DNA from: Paraliobacillus quinghaiensis
Lineage (GTDB): Bacteria > Bacillota > Bacilli > Bacillales > Amphibacillaceae
Length of the DNA: 64,000 nt
Assembly: GCF_003426025.1 (NCBI RefSeq)
Contig: NZ_QJSH01000004.1
Coordinates: 124,001-188,000, forward strand
Direction: 5' to 3'
Shown here piece by piece: positions 9,440 through 17,792 of this stretch. The position numbers were made by a program, and so were the translations under genes. Position 1 is the stretch's first letter; the number at the start of each line of letters is the position of its first letter. The notes under the pieces were generated by a model that did not search any database, was not told the origin of the DNA, and worked only from the letters and a program-made list of their open reading frames with translations.

Positions 9440-10178
9440 GATGATCTGCTTCCTTTGTTAGTTGTATATATAAATCATCTAAAGTTGCCTTTGGCATAGA
9501 AAATTCTCTACGTAAATCATCCAATGTTCCATACGCTTTGATCTTGCCTTCATGTATAATAACAAATCGGTCACAATAACGTTCTGCAGTAGCAAGGATA
9601 TGCGTTGACATTAGGATACCAGCACCATTTTTCTTTTGTTGATCCATTAATTCTAGATAAGATTGAATCGCTAAAGGATCTAGCCCAACAAAAGGTTCAT
9701 CAACTATATATAAAGGTGGTTCAACTAGAAATGCACACATAATCATCACTTTTTGCTTCATACCCTTAGAAAAATGAATTGGAAACCACTTCAATTGTTT
9801 CTTTAAACGAAAAGCATCTAGTAATGGATCTAAACGCTTTTCAAATGTTTCCTGGTCAATATTGTATGCCATTGCCGTTAGACGTAAATGTTCATACAAC
9901 GTCAACTCATCATACAATAACGGCATTTCAGGTATATAGGTAAATTGCTGTCGATAGGTTTCAGCTGCATCCTTAAAAGTACTGCCATTTATTTCGATCT
10001 GTCCTTTTTTAGGGTGCATTAAGCCTATTATGTGTTTGATTGTCGTACTTTTCCCAGCACCATTTAATCCGATTAAACCGACGATTTCATTTGGATAAAC
10101 ATCAAATGATATCCCGTGTAATACATTTTTATGGGTGTAACCGCCCTCTAAATCCTCTATATGTAACAGTGATTTCAC
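9432..10178 (-). CDS. ecsA: EcsA, ATPase of the Ecs ABC transporter
   Basis: ABC ATPase of 248 aa. Walker A GLNGAGKST, a degenerate signature SKGMKQK, Walker B YIVDEP and a D-loop GLDP are all present. GTG 10178 is chosen because an AAGGAGG SD lies 7 nt upstream; a longer TTG-initiated reading would swallow that SD. The length matches the B. subtilis protein. It pairs with EcsB (8-nt overlap) and is divergent from hit, as in B. subtilis. Confidence 0.9.
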   Translation of the reverse strand: MKSLLHIEDLEGGYTHKNVLHGISFDVYPNEIVGLIGLNGAGKSTTIKHIIGLMHPKKGQIEINGSTFKDAAETYRQQFTYIPEMPLLYDELTLYEHLRLTAMAYNIDQETFEKRLDPLLDAFRLKKQLKWFPIHFSKGMKQKVMIMCAFLVEPPLYIVDEPFVGLDPLAIQSYLELMDQQKKNGAGILMSTHILATAERYCDRFVIIHEGKIKAYGTLDDLRREFSMPKATLDDLYIQLTKEADHHV

Positions 10179-10261
10179 AAATACATCCTCCTTACGAGCG
10201 TTCTTAATCAAATTTTACCATCTTCTTTCCATAAAGCCAAAATTTTATTGTATATTTTTTA

Positions 10262-10590
10262 AAATCCGGTTCATACTAGTTATTGAAGGAGTTAGGAAAT
10301 AGCTTTTACAGCAACTTATCAAGTGGTTTTCCACGAAATGAGGTGTCGGTGAAAGATATACTACGCTTGTAACTAACCCCTTTCGAAAGAAAGGTTAAAC
10401 ACAACAACTTAAAATGAGGTGTTGGCGTTGACTAATTACTAGCAAAATCGTTTGAATCATTCCCCTGATTGTTTAAACAATAGTTGTTTAACAAACGAAT
10501 TGGTATCCTTCTCCTTCAGCAAGTGGGTTATCTGGAAACAAGAGAGTCTTTACAAGACTTAATTGTAACAGATATACCCACTTGTTTTTT
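10262..10590 (+). ncRNA. Candidate structured non-coding RNA ending in a terminator
   Basis: The ecsA-hit intergenic region (10179-10660) has no credible ORF but is dense in pairing potential. Elements: GGAGTTAG (10288) with CTAACCCC (10373); GTGG-tttt-CCAC (10323-10334); a GAAA-capped hairpin at 10378-10395; a 16-nt imperfect direct repeat AAATGAGGTGTYGGYG at 10336 and 10412; CGTTTG (10449) with CAAACG (10492). It ends in a multi-tier stem CAAGTGGGT (10520-10528) with ACCCACTTG (10576-10584) followed by T6. No match to SRP, RNase P, tmRNA, 6S or T-box signatures was recognised. The 5' end is uncertain; it could instead be a long hit leader. Confidence 0.42.
10520..10590 (+). terminator. Terminator closing the ecsA-hit RNA candidate
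   Basis: Nested stems CAAGTGGGT/ACCCACTTG, TATCTG/CAGATA and AGTCTT/AAGACT precede T6 on the plus strand. There is no plus-strand coding gene upstream for it to terminate. Confidence 0.7.
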
Positions 10591-10660
10591 GTCTGTTTTG
10601 CTTTTCCTCTATTGACAATGATAAAATAAGGGCAAATTACTATAGGAGTTGATATGTATT

Positions 10661-11086
10661 ATGACAGAAGAAAATTGTATTTTTTGTAAAATAACGCAAG
10701 GAGAGATTCCTTCCGCAAAAGTTTATGAAGATGATGATGTTTATGCTTTTCTAGATCTAAGCCAAGTAACAAAAGGGCATACATTAATTATCCCGAAAAC
10801 GCACGCTAAAGATATTTATGAAACTTCTGAGGAAACAGCAAGTGCATTGTTTGCACGCGTTCCTAAAGTAGCAAATGCTATTAAAAAGACCTATGAGCCA
10901 CTGGGTATTAATATACTTAGCAATACAGGTGAGGCAGCTGGCCAATCCGTTTTCCATTTGCACATACATTTAATTCCACGTTATGGTGAAGGAGATGGTT
11001 TTAAACCTGTATGGAAAACAAATGGTGATGCCTACAGCCAAGAAGACCTTAAAAACATCGCCGAATCAATTCAGAATAATATATAA
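10661..11086 (+). CDS. hit: HIT-family nucleotide hydrolase
   Basis: Histidine-triad protein of 141 aa. The N-terminal CIFCKI motif and the catalytic triad HLHIHLIP (HxHxH) near residue 100 are clear. Relatives hydrolyse nucleoside phosphoramidates and dinucleotides in the cytoplasm. ATG 10661 is preferred over an in-frame TTG 12 nt upstream, which sits directly at the SD (GGAG). A TTGACA at 10612-10617 may be its -35. Position between ecs and trpP matches B. subtilis. Confidence 0.9.
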   Translation: MTEENCIFCKITQGEIPSAKVYEDDDVYAFLDLSQVTKGHTLIIPKTHAKDIYETSEETASALFARVPKVANAIKKTYEPLGINILSNTGEAAGQSVFHLHIHLIPRYGEGDGFKPVWKTNGDAYSQEDLKNIAESIQNNI

Positions 11087-11137
11087 GTAATACTTCTTTT
11101 TTTAAAATTTAACCTTTTTAATCAGAAGAATATTTGT

Positions 11138-11224
11138 TATAATAATTAAAATACTTCGCATTCGGCAGTCAGTGCACGAATGGAAGTAAAATAGTTGAGC
11201 TTAGTTTAGCGGAGGAGAGAATAG
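11138..11224 (+). promoter_or_regulatory. trpP leader with TRAP-binding site
   Basis: Seven (G/T)AG triplets begin at 11192, 11197, 11202, 11207, 11212, 11217 and 11222, exactly every 5 nt, the spacing TRAP (MtrB) uses on RNA. They cover the SD (GGAGGAG, 11211-11217). Upstream lies an extended -10 (TG at 11135, TATAAT 11138-11143) and a 5' hairpin formed by CATTCG (11159) with CGAATG (11177), like the 5' stem-loop of known TRAP targets. Inference: tryptophan-bound TRAP blocks ribosome access. Confidence 0.85.
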
Positions 11225-11225
11225 T

Positions 11226-11741
11226 ATGAAAACAAAAGTATTAATTTTATTGTCGTTATTTATTTCGATTGGTGCTGTTTTACACATTGTTGCACCACCT
11301 ATTTTTGGAGTAAAGCCAGACATTATGCTTACCATGATGTTTTTAGGAATTTTACTATTTCCAAAAATACAATACGTCTTCTTATTAGCAATGTCGACTG
11401 GGATTATATCAGCATTAACAACAAATGCTCCGGGAGGACAAATTTCTAACTTAGTAGACAAACCTATTACAGCATTTATCTTTTTCGGATTATTGTTTCT
11501 AATTCCAAACAAACTAAATAAAAATATAGCAGCGCCGATCTTAGTGGCGATTGGAACAGCAGTTAGTGGTAGTGTATTTTTATTTATGGCTATATACGTA
11601 GTTGGCCTTATGCCAGGAACATTTACAGGCTTATTCCTAGCAATCGTATTACCAACAATCGCGATCAATACAGCATTAACTTTTGTTCTATATCCAATCT
11701 TACAAAATATAATGAAACGTTCTCAAATAACAACAGCATAA
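11226..11741 (+). CDS. trpP: TrpP-type tryptophan transporter
   Basis: A 171-aa membrane protein with five or six TM helices, matching the length and pattern of B. subtilis TrpP, a probable tryptophan importer. Family features include the APPIFGVKPDIML stretch after TM1 and TTNAPGGQISN in the loop. Position between hit and yhaH is the same as in B. subtilis. The TRAP-type leader immediately upstream independently supports a role in tryptophan supply and implies an mtrB gene elsewhere in the genome. Confidence 0.9.
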   Translation: MKTKVLILLSLFISIGAVLHIVAPPIFGVKPDIMLTMMFLGILLFPKIQYVFLLAMSTGIISALTTNAPGGQISNLVDKPITAFIFFGLLFLIPNKLNKNIAAPILVAIGTAVSGSVFLFMAIYVVGLMPGTFTGLFLAIVLPTIAINTALTFVLYPILQNIMKRSQITTA

Positions 11742-11771
11742 TATAAACGTCCCTCATTCAATGAGGATTAC

Positions 11772-11807
11772 AAAGGTCTTTCACAAAATACTGTGAAAGA
11801 CCTTTTA
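11772..11807 (+). terminator. trpP terminator
   Basis: AAAGGTCTTTCACA pairs with TGTGAAAGACCTTTT and is followed by a T-rich run. Confidence 0.88.
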
Positions 11808-11860
11808 TTTTCAAAAGCTCTCTTAGTAAACTTTTTATGATAATTCACAGTTGATATAAA

Positions 11861-12078
11861 ATCCGCATTAGTAAGTAACGTAAGTTACCGCTCCTCAAAT
11901 GAAATTGACTCCCTTTCCGCAGGCACGGCTTCAGCTAACTCGGAGGCATTTGCTTTACTAAGTTAGCTAAGGCCGTGCCCGTGGAAAGGGAAAGCCTTTG
12001 GGGCTGCGATTACTCGCCCCACCAAAACCACCTGCTGACGGAGCGGGTTTGTAACTTACGTTACAATAGTTAATGCAT
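11861..12078. repeat. Dispersed palindromic repeat, copy R1
   Basis: Intergenic element of about 210 bp with terminal inverted repeats: GTAACGTAAGTTAC (11876-11889) against GTAACTTACGTTAC (12051-12064), plus GCTCC/GGAGC inside and GCATTA/TAATGC outside. The core forms a hairpin, CCCTTTCC (11911) with GGAAAGGG (11983) and GGCACGGC with GCCGTGCC. Its ends match copy R4 at 40080-40309 in reverse orientation. It encodes no protein; it looks like a MITE or REP-type element. Confidence 0.75.
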
Positions 12079-12205
12079 AGTTTATATAAATTCTGTCATA
12101 GTTAAAAATAAAAATTAGTCGATTAAAAAAAATTCATCTTTTTTTAGGTTTGAAGCTGATAAAAGTAGAGAAAGTAGTATAATATAAGGGAAAGGAGTGT
12201 AAGCG

Positions 12206-12568
12206 ATGGCAAACGGTAAATCATTATTATTTGGATTTTTAGCTGGAGGCGTTGTTAGTGCAGCTGCCACCTTACTTAGTACACCAAAGTCAGGTAAAGA
12301 GTTACGTGATGATGTTAAATTACGTGGTGAAGAAATCGTACATTCACTCGACAGAATTAAAGATGAAGGAAAGCTGTTAACTGAACAGATTACAAATACA
12401 TCTAAAGAAGGTGCAGCCCTAATCAAAGAATTATCTGGCGATGTGAAAAATTCAATTGAAACTTGGAAAAATACGATTGAACCACATCAAAAAAATATTC
12501 AAAAATATTTAACACAAATTGAAGAACGACTTAAAGAATTAGAAGATCAAACAAGCACTCGAGCATAA
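12206..12568 (+). CDS. yhaH: YtxH-domain protein (YhaH-like)
   Basis: A 120-aa protein: one N-terminal hydrophobic segment (about 7-25, LLFGFLAGGVVSAAATLL), then STPKSGKELR, the YtxH-domain signature, and a long amphipathic coiled coil to the C-terminus. Such general-stress-associated proteins are membrane-anchored with unknown function. SD AAAGGAG precedes ATG 12206. In B. subtilis yhaH follows trpP in the same order. Confidence 0.85.
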   Translation: MANGKSLLFGFLAGGVVSAAATLLSTPKSGKELRDDVKLRGEEIVHSLDRIKDEGKLLTEQITNTSKEGAALIKELSGDVKNSIETWKNTIEPHQKNIQKYLTQIEERLKELEDQTSTRA

Positions 12569-12570
12569 AA

Positions 12571-12596
12571 AACTCGCCATCGGCGAGTTTTTTTTA
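12571..12596 (+). terminator. yhaH terminator
   Basis: AACTCGCC-atc-GGCGAGTT followed by T7. Confidence 0.9.
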
Positions 12597-12618
12597 TTAT
12601 AAAGATTATCTATAACTA

Positions 12619-12661
12619 AAAAGAACTGCTATTACATAATCCATGTAATAGCAGTTCTTTT
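12619..12661 (-). terminator. opuA operon terminator
   Basis: An 18-bp stem around an aatcc loop lies just after the opuAC stop; T runs on both strands suggest it works both ways. Confidence 0.85.
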
Positions 12662-12684
12662 ATCTTTTCAATTCAGTTTAGATG

Positions 12685-13620
12685 TTACTCTAAACCTGCT
12701 GTCCATTCATCAACTTTATCTTGGTTGTTTTCAACCCAGTTAGCTGCTGCTTCTGAAGCATCAGTACCGTTTTGAATTTCAAGCATAACTTCTGCCATTT
12801 CTTCTGCAGTCCAGTTAAACTGGTCCAAGATTTGATATGCTGCTGGACTATCTTCTGCAAGCCCTTGACGCGCAAATGTTTCAATTGTCTCAGCCCCACC
12901 AAATGTACCTTCAGGATCTTCTAAGTACTTAAGATCATACTCAGCAAATTTCCAATGTGGAGTCCAACCAGTAACAACTACTGGCTCTTCATTTTCGATA
13001 GCTTGACCTAGTGCAGTAGCCATTGCGCCACCAGATGAAGTTTGTACTTCAAAACCTTCTAAACCATAATCTTCAATAGATTGTTTAGCAGCTTTAACAA
13101 CACCAGAACCTTCTTCAATACCAGTAATTTGACTATCTAACCCATCAGCAAAATTAGCAAGGTCTCCAATTGTTGTTGCTTCCATGTATTGTGGAACAAC
13201 TAAACCAATTTTTGCACCTTCAAGGTTTACACCAAGTCTATCCAAATCGTCACCAAATTCAGCAAGTTGCGCTTCGTGTGTTGCAGGTAACCATGCACCA
13301 ACCATTGCATCTGCTTCACCGTTTGCAACTCCTTGCCACATAAAGTTGTTACTTACAGGAGTAATGTCAACGTCATAGCCTTCACTTCTTAAAACTTCAG
13401 CAATAACATTAGTTGAAGCTACTTCAGAAGCCCACTCAACATAAGTTAACTCTAAGTCAGTTTCACCTAACTCTACACCTGTTGCTTCTTCTCCATTATT
13501 TGTATCACCGTTGTTGCCAGTGTCAGCAGTATCTTCCTCAGTATCACCACATGCAGCCAATACTAGTGATAATACAAGTACGCTTAATAGTCCTAGATGT
13601 TTCCATTGTAATTTAAACAT
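12685..13620 (-). CDS. opuAC: Glycine betaine ABC transporter, substrate-binding lipoprotein
   Basis: Extracytoplasmic binding protein of 311 aa. Signal peptide with lipobox LAAC (C about 24) followed by an acidic/Asn-rich linker (about 25-50), then an OpuAC domain containing several Trp residues (YVEWASE, FMWQGVANGEADAMVGAWLP, TGWTPHWKF) of the kind that form the aromatic cage for quaternary ammonium groups. Third gene of opuAA-AB-AC. Family knowledge: high-affinity uptake of glycine betaine, sometimes proline betaine, during osmotic stress. Confidence 0.9.
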   Translation of the reverse strand: MFKLQWKHLGLLSVLVLSLVLAACGDTEEDTADTGNNGDTNNGEEATGVELGETDLELTYVEWASEVASTNVIAEVLRSEGYDVDITPVSNNFMWQGVANGEADAMVGAWLPATHEAQLAEFGDDLDRLGVNLEGAKIGLVVPQYMEATTIGDLANFADGLDSQITGIEEGSGVVKAAKQSIEDYGLEGFEVQTSSGGAMATALGQAIENEEPVVVTGWTPHWKFAEYDLKYLEDPEGTFGGAETIETFARQGLAEDSPAAYQILDQFNWTAEEMAEVMLEIQNGTDASEAAANWVENNQDKVDEWTAGLE

Positions 13621-13686
13621 AACTTAAAAAACTCCCCTTTTACATTTTTTTATATGAAAACTTTTCTTTTGAAAAGTAAACAAACA

Positions 13687-14520
13687 CTATTTGTTTAGAT
13701 TTTGTGTAAAACGATCGATGATGATCGCTAAAATAACAATACTAATACCTGCTACAAAACCTGAACCTACATTTGCATTTTGCAGTGCAGATACGATTTC
13801 TCTTCCTAGTCCAGGAGCACCAATCATTGATGCAATTACCACCATAGACAAGGCTAACATAACTGTTTGGTTTATCCCAGCCATAATTGTACTCTTAGCC
13901 ATCGGAAGCTCAACTTTGAATAATTTTTGAGAACCTGTACTACCAAAAGCATCAGAAGCTTCTACTAGTTCCCGTGATACTTGTCTAATACCAAGGTTAG
14001 TAAAACGAACCGTTGGTGGTGTTGCAAATATTAGTGATGCAAATATACCAGGAACCATCCCTATTCCAAAGAATGCTACAGCCGGAATAAGGTATACAAA
14101 GGCTGGCATTGTCTGCATGAAGTCCAATATTGGAGTAATAATTGCTTCAGCTGTTTTACTTTTTGACATTAAGATACCTACAGGGATACCTATTAAAATG
14201 GATAACAAACTAGCAATTAAGACAAGCGTGAATGTAAATACTAGTTCTTCCCATAGTCCTTGGTTGTATATCAACCATAATCCTACAATTGTAAAAATCG
14301 GTAATCCTATCCGTTTATCAGTAAGGAAAAACGCAATTACTGCTACAATTATAATTACAATAATTGGTGGGATTAAAACTAACATATCTGAAGTCCAGTC
14401 TAAGAAATCTCCACCTTGATTTTTGATTGGATCAAAAATAAACGCAAAGGCTTCTGTTAGCCAATCAGTAAATTCCTTTACCCAGACAGCTATTGGTATT
14501 TGTGCAATAAAATCAAGCAT
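13687..14520 (-). CDS. opuAB: Glycine betaine ABC transporter permease
   Basis: A 277-aa BPD_transp_1 permease. After an amphipathic N-terminus there are about seven TM helices; the EAA-type loop reads [24 protein letters not shown]. The first codons overlap the opuAA stop by 8 nt, coupling translation with the ATPase. Matches OpuAB in length and order. Confidence 0.9.
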   Translation of the reverse strand: MLDFIAQIPIAVWVKEFTDWLTEAFAFIFDPIKNQGGDFLDWTSDMLVLIPPIIVIIIVAVIAFFLTDKRIGLPIFTIVGLWLIYNQGLWEELVFTFTLVLIASLLSILIGIPVGILMSKSKTAEAIITPILDFMQTMPAFVYLIPAVAFFGIGMVPGIFASLIFATPPTVRFTNLGIRQVSRELVEASDAFGSTGSQKLFKVELPMAKSTIMAGINQTVMLALSMVVIASMIGAPGLGREIVSALQNANVGSGFVAGISIVILAIIIDRFTQNLNK

Positions 14521-15709
14521 CTATATTCACCTCATTTTCTCCAGCTAAAGCTGCTAACACTGCTCCTCTTACAATAATACCTTTTAATTTTTCATCTTCC
14601 ACTACAGCAATCGGTACTGGAGAATCATGAATAATCTCAAAGATTTCTTGCATCGGTTTATCCATGCCCACGGTTGGAACATCCGTTTTTAGTATTTCGT
14701 TTATATCTCTAATTTCTTTTTTACGTGCTTCAGATGCGTCATCTGCCGTAACATAACCTTTTAAATTACGTTTACCATCAATTACATAAATACTTGAAAG
14801 CCCTTCTTCACGCATACGCTCTAGTGCTACACGAGGTCCATGCTTTTCAATATTAATTGTTTCTGGGCGCTTCATAATGTGTTCTGCAGTTAATACTTTC
14901 GAACGATCGACATCTTCAACAAAGCGTTCTACGTAATCATTGGCAGGATTAACAAGAATTTCTTCTGGTGTACCAATTTGTACGATAGAACCATCTTTCA
15001 TGAGTGCAATTCGATCTCCAATACGTAATGCTTCATCTAAGTCATGTGTGATGAATATAATCGTCTTTTTCATAGCTACTTGTAATTCTAATAATTCATC
15101 CTGCATGTCCTTACGAATTAATGGATCTAGTGCTGAGAAAGCCTCATCCATTAATAATACAGTTGGATCGTTAGCAAGCGCTCTTGCTAAACCAACACGT
15201 TGTTGCATACCACCAGATAGTTGTTCTGGTAACTGATTTATGTAATTACCTAAACCAACCATCTCTAAAGATTTTTTAGCTTTTTCCTTTCTGTCTTCCT
15301 TATCTACCCCTTGAACTTCTAAGCCGAATTCCGCGTTTTCTAAAATCGTACGATGTGGGAATAATCCAAAGTTCTGGAACACCATACTTAGTTTTTCTCT
15401 ACGGACGCGACGAAGATCTTCTTTGTTCATTGTAGCCAAATTCTCTCCGTCTACATATACATTTCCTTCACTAGGTTCGATTAGTCGATTTAACAAACGA
15501 ACTAATGTAGACTTACCACTACCAGATAAGCCCATAATAACAAAAACCTCACCAGCTTCTACGTCAAAAGAAGCACGGTTAACACCTACTGTATCACCAG
15601 TCTGTTTTAAGATTTCTTCTTTTTTCATACCGTCATCCAAAAGCTTTAATGATTCTTTTACATTTTTACCGAATACTTTTGATAATCCTTCTACTTTAAT
15701 AACCGGCAT
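14513..15709 (-). CDS. opuAA: Glycine betaine ABC transporter ATPase with CBS domains
   Basis: ABC ATPase of 398 aa: Walker [10 protein letters not shown], signature [15 protein letters not shown], Walker [14 protein letters not shown], then two C-terminal CBS domains (about 270-390) that in the OpuA family sense ionic strength or nucleotides. ATG 15709 has GAGGTGA 5 nt upstream; a GTG 9 nt earlier lies inside the SD. First gene of the operon, divergent from a GbsR-type regulator. Confidence 0.92.
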   Translation of the reverse strand: MPVIKVEGLSKVFGKNVKESLKLLDDGMKKEEILKQTGDTVGVNRASFDVEAGEVFVIMGLSGSGKSTLVRLLNRLIEPSEGNVYVDGENLATMNKEDLRRVRREKLSMVFQNFGLFPHRTILENAEFGLEVQGVDKEDRKEKAKKSLEMVGLGNYINQLPEQLSGGMQQRVGLARALANDPTVLLMDEAFSALDPLIRKDMQDELLELQVAMKKTIIFITHDLDEALRIGDRIALMKDGSIVQIGTPEEILVNPANDYVERFVEDVDRSKVLTAEHIMKRPETINIEKHGPRVALERMREEGLSSIYVIDGKRNLKGYVTADDASEARKKEIRDINEILKTDVPTVGMDKPMQEIFEIIHDSPVPIAVVEDEKLKGIIVRGAVLAALAGENEVNIDA

Positions 15710-15905
15710 CGAATTCACCTCGTTTACATTTATTAAATAAATTTAACAGTACCTTTTTAATCACTTTAAAAATTGGTTCCACTGGAATTTACAAGTGCTA
15801 TTTACATACTGTGTTTTATTAAGCATAAAATGCTACCTTAATACTATATCCTTTTTTCGCTAGATAATTCAAATGATAAATACCGTTAATTTCGAACAAA
15901 TTTTA

Positions 15906-15925
15906 CGTACAGTTTAAACTGTACG
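15906..15925. promoter_or_regulatory. 20-bp perfect palindrome, candidate operator
   Basis: CGTACAGTTTAAACTGTACG is a perfect palindrome in the 342-bp gap between opuAA and the divergent GbsR-type gene. Size, symmetry and position suit a dimeric MarR/GbsR-type repressor. No U run follows on either strand, so it is not an intrinsic terminator. No convincing sigma-A promoter could be fixed in the rest of the gap. Confidence 0.5.
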
Positions 15926-16051
15926 AACTTTTATTGCTTTTTACTTAAAAATCCTCCCCTTTTCTTCTAATATCTACTAAAAGCATGATTTCCATTCATC
16001 TTAATTTTAGTGTAACCTAAACTAAGCAACTTATTTTTGTAGGAGGGTACT

Positions 16052-16552
16052 ATGACAAATCCATTAGAGAATATGCAACAATTAATCATTAATGAGTTTT
16101 CCAAGACTATTGAGATGTTTGATGTATCTCCTTCAGAAGCACGACTTTTTTCTATATTATATATTGAAGATTCTCCAATGACGTTAGATGACATGAGCGA
16201 AACATTAGGTAAAAGTAAAACTGCAGTCAGTACTGGTATCCGTAACTTATTAGAATTAAATTTAGTTGAGCGTGTATGGAAAAAAGGTGTTCGAAAAGAT
16301 TTATACACAACTGATTCCAACCTATACCGTAAATTCATGAGTACCTATATTCATAAATGGATTGATCATACTAGCTCCCAAGAGCAATCTTTAGATGATG
16401 TTGAGAAGATTCTTGTAGAAGAATCTAAAAGTGACAATTTACCAACAAATGATACGTTACAATTGGAAAAAAAACTTGCTGAGATTATTTCTTTTAATGA
16501 CCGAATAAAACGCACATTTCAAGCCATAAAGCCTGATCCAAGGCGAATTTAA
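16052..16552 (+). CDS. GbsR/OpuAR-type MarR-family regulator
   Basis: A 166-aa winged-helix regulator. The wHTH (about 20-95) contains SPMTLDDMSETLGKSKTAVS and the wing VWKKGVRKDLY, both near-identical to the second family member at 22264. GbsR-type proteins bind choline or glycine betaine and repress osmoprotectant genes. Being divergent from opuA with a palindrome between them, it probably controls that operon. SD GGAGGG precedes ATG 16052. No gbsAB genes occur in the window. Confidence 0.85.
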   Translation: MTNPLENMQQLIINEFSKTIEMFDVSPSEARLFSILYIEDSPMTLDDMSETLGKSKTAVSTGIRNLLELNLVERVWKKGVRKDLYTTDSNLYRKFMSTYIHKWIDHTSSQEQSLDDVEKILVEESKSDNLPTNDTLQLEKKLAEIISFNDRIKRTFQAIKPDPRRI

Positions 16553-16733
16553 ACACTTCCTCTTTCAAAGAGTGTATAAGTATAATGTAAGTATGCATTA
16601 TGCTTATTTTTTGTGTCTAATTTTTTTTTAAAAAAACTATTGATTTCCCCCAAAAAACATACTATAGTCATTGAAGGATATTTCACGAATTCATTCAATT
16701 ATTCGCTATATAACGTAAGGGGAGGTATCATTC

Positions 16734-17273
16734 ATGAATTGTTGGAAAACTGTGAATGTGCAACGAGAAATTGGTATTAATCGAATTTATTTAATCTCAT
16801 TTTTGGTAGGATTACTATCGTTCATTTTATTATATTTACCCTTTTCCATCGTGCATCAAACCAGCAACGTGAAAGATCATGGTATCTTCCCGTTACTGAT
16901 AGGCTTACTTTTACTACCGGTTGTTCATAAGTTTGTGCACTTTATTCCATTACTATTAACTAATCGAACTTTTAAATTTAACTGTCGGTTACACAAAAAA
17001 ACATTTCCAATAATTAAAGTATTATTAAGGGCGAAAATGTCTAAGCGTACGTCTATCATTACATTACTCGCGCCAACTATTTTCCTAACTATACCTGGAC
17101 TTGTGGCTAGTTACTTTTTTGGAGAGTATTTTGTTTACTTTCTTATAATTTCTGCAGTTAATATTGGTCTCTCCTATACAGATTTTATTTATACTGGGCA
17201 ATTCATACGTGCCCCGAGAAAATGTATTGTTGTAAATGATGGAACTGGTTATGATATCTTAATTTCACGCTAA
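16734..17273 (+). CDS. DUF3267-type membrane protein
   Basis: A 179-aa protein with four TM segments and an HKFVH motif after TM2, in the position where DUF3267 members carry an HxxxH metal-site-like motif. The function of the family is unknown. SD AAGGGGAGG precedes ATG 16734. It sits upstream of prsA, where B. subtilis has yhaJ; homology to that gene is plausible but not demonstrated here. Terminated by a strong hairpin. Confidence 0.7.
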   Translation: MNCWKTVNVQREIGINRIYLISFLVGLLSFILLYLPFSIVHQTSNVKDHGIFPLLIGLLLLPVVHKFVHFIPLLLTNRTFKFNCRLHKKTFPIIKVLLRAKMSKRTSIITLLAPTIFLTIPGLVASYFFGEYFVYFLIISAVNIGLSYTDFIYTGQFIRAPRKCIVVNDGTGYDILISR

Positions 17274-17277
17274 GCTA

Positions 17278-17311
17278 AGGCACCCCTTCTAACTAAGAGG
17301 TGCTTTTTTTA
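17278..17311 (+). terminator. Terminator after the DUF3267 gene
   Basis: AGGCACCCCTT with AAGAGGTGCT, followed by T7. Confidence 0.85.
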
Positions 17312-17381
17312 TTAATGTTTCACTGTTCAAATGGATCTATTTTTGATAAAGTAATAACATGGATAAAAGGAGGGCATTGGT

Positions 17382-17561
17382 ATGATAACATTTTTCGTTC
17401 CCTTTGCATTATTTGTATTATTTTTGTTTAATACACTGACAAATCGATTGTGCCTACAAACTGAGATGTCTAAAGAAAGACAACCTAACGTATTTCGCAC
17501 AATTAATGTGTTAATTACTATTTTATTAATTTCTTCATACATAGAGATTATTTATACTTAA
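17382..17561 (+). CDS. Small two-helix membrane protein (59 aa)
   Basis: ATG 17382 follows AGGAGGG at good spacing and opens a 59-codon frame. Two hydrophobic segments (about residues 3-18 and 41-56) flank a polar stretch, TNRLCLQTEMSKERQPNVFR, giving a helical hairpin. The unit lies between two terminators, so it is its own transcript. No family recognised. An overlapping minus-strand frame has no SD and is rejected. Confidence 0.65.
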   Translation: MITFFVPFALFVLFLFNTLTNRLCLQTEMSKERQPNVFRTINVLITILLISSYIEIIYT

Positions 17562-17583
17562 GAAATGATCTGTTAATGAAAAT

Positions 17584-17623
17584 AACAAAAGGATGTGATT
17601 ATACAATCACATCCTTTTGTTAT
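17584..17623. terminator. Terminator after the 59-aa membrane protein
   Basis: AACAAAAGGATGTGAT pairs with ATCACATCCTTTTGTT around a tataca loop. Confidence 0.85.
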
Positions 17624-17792
17624 TTAATAAAGTCAATGTAGGATTCACTAGCGCACTAATGTGGAACAATTATGTAAAAAGTAAGTAATTTAAATTTAGA
17701 CTATTTATTTCTAAAAGAAGTGTGTTATATTATCTCATGGGTGCAGTAATTGCCAAAAAAAATCAAACTAACAACAATAGGAGTGTAATTAA

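Noticed and set aside
10262-10590. Known RNA (SRP, RNase P, tmRNA, 6S, T-box) between ecsA and hit
   Set aside because: None of the conserved core sequences of these families is present.
17327-17542. 71-codon minus-strand ORF opposite the 59-aa membrane protein
   Set aside because: No SD and biased composition; the plus-strand frame has AGGAGGG and a membrane-protein pattern.
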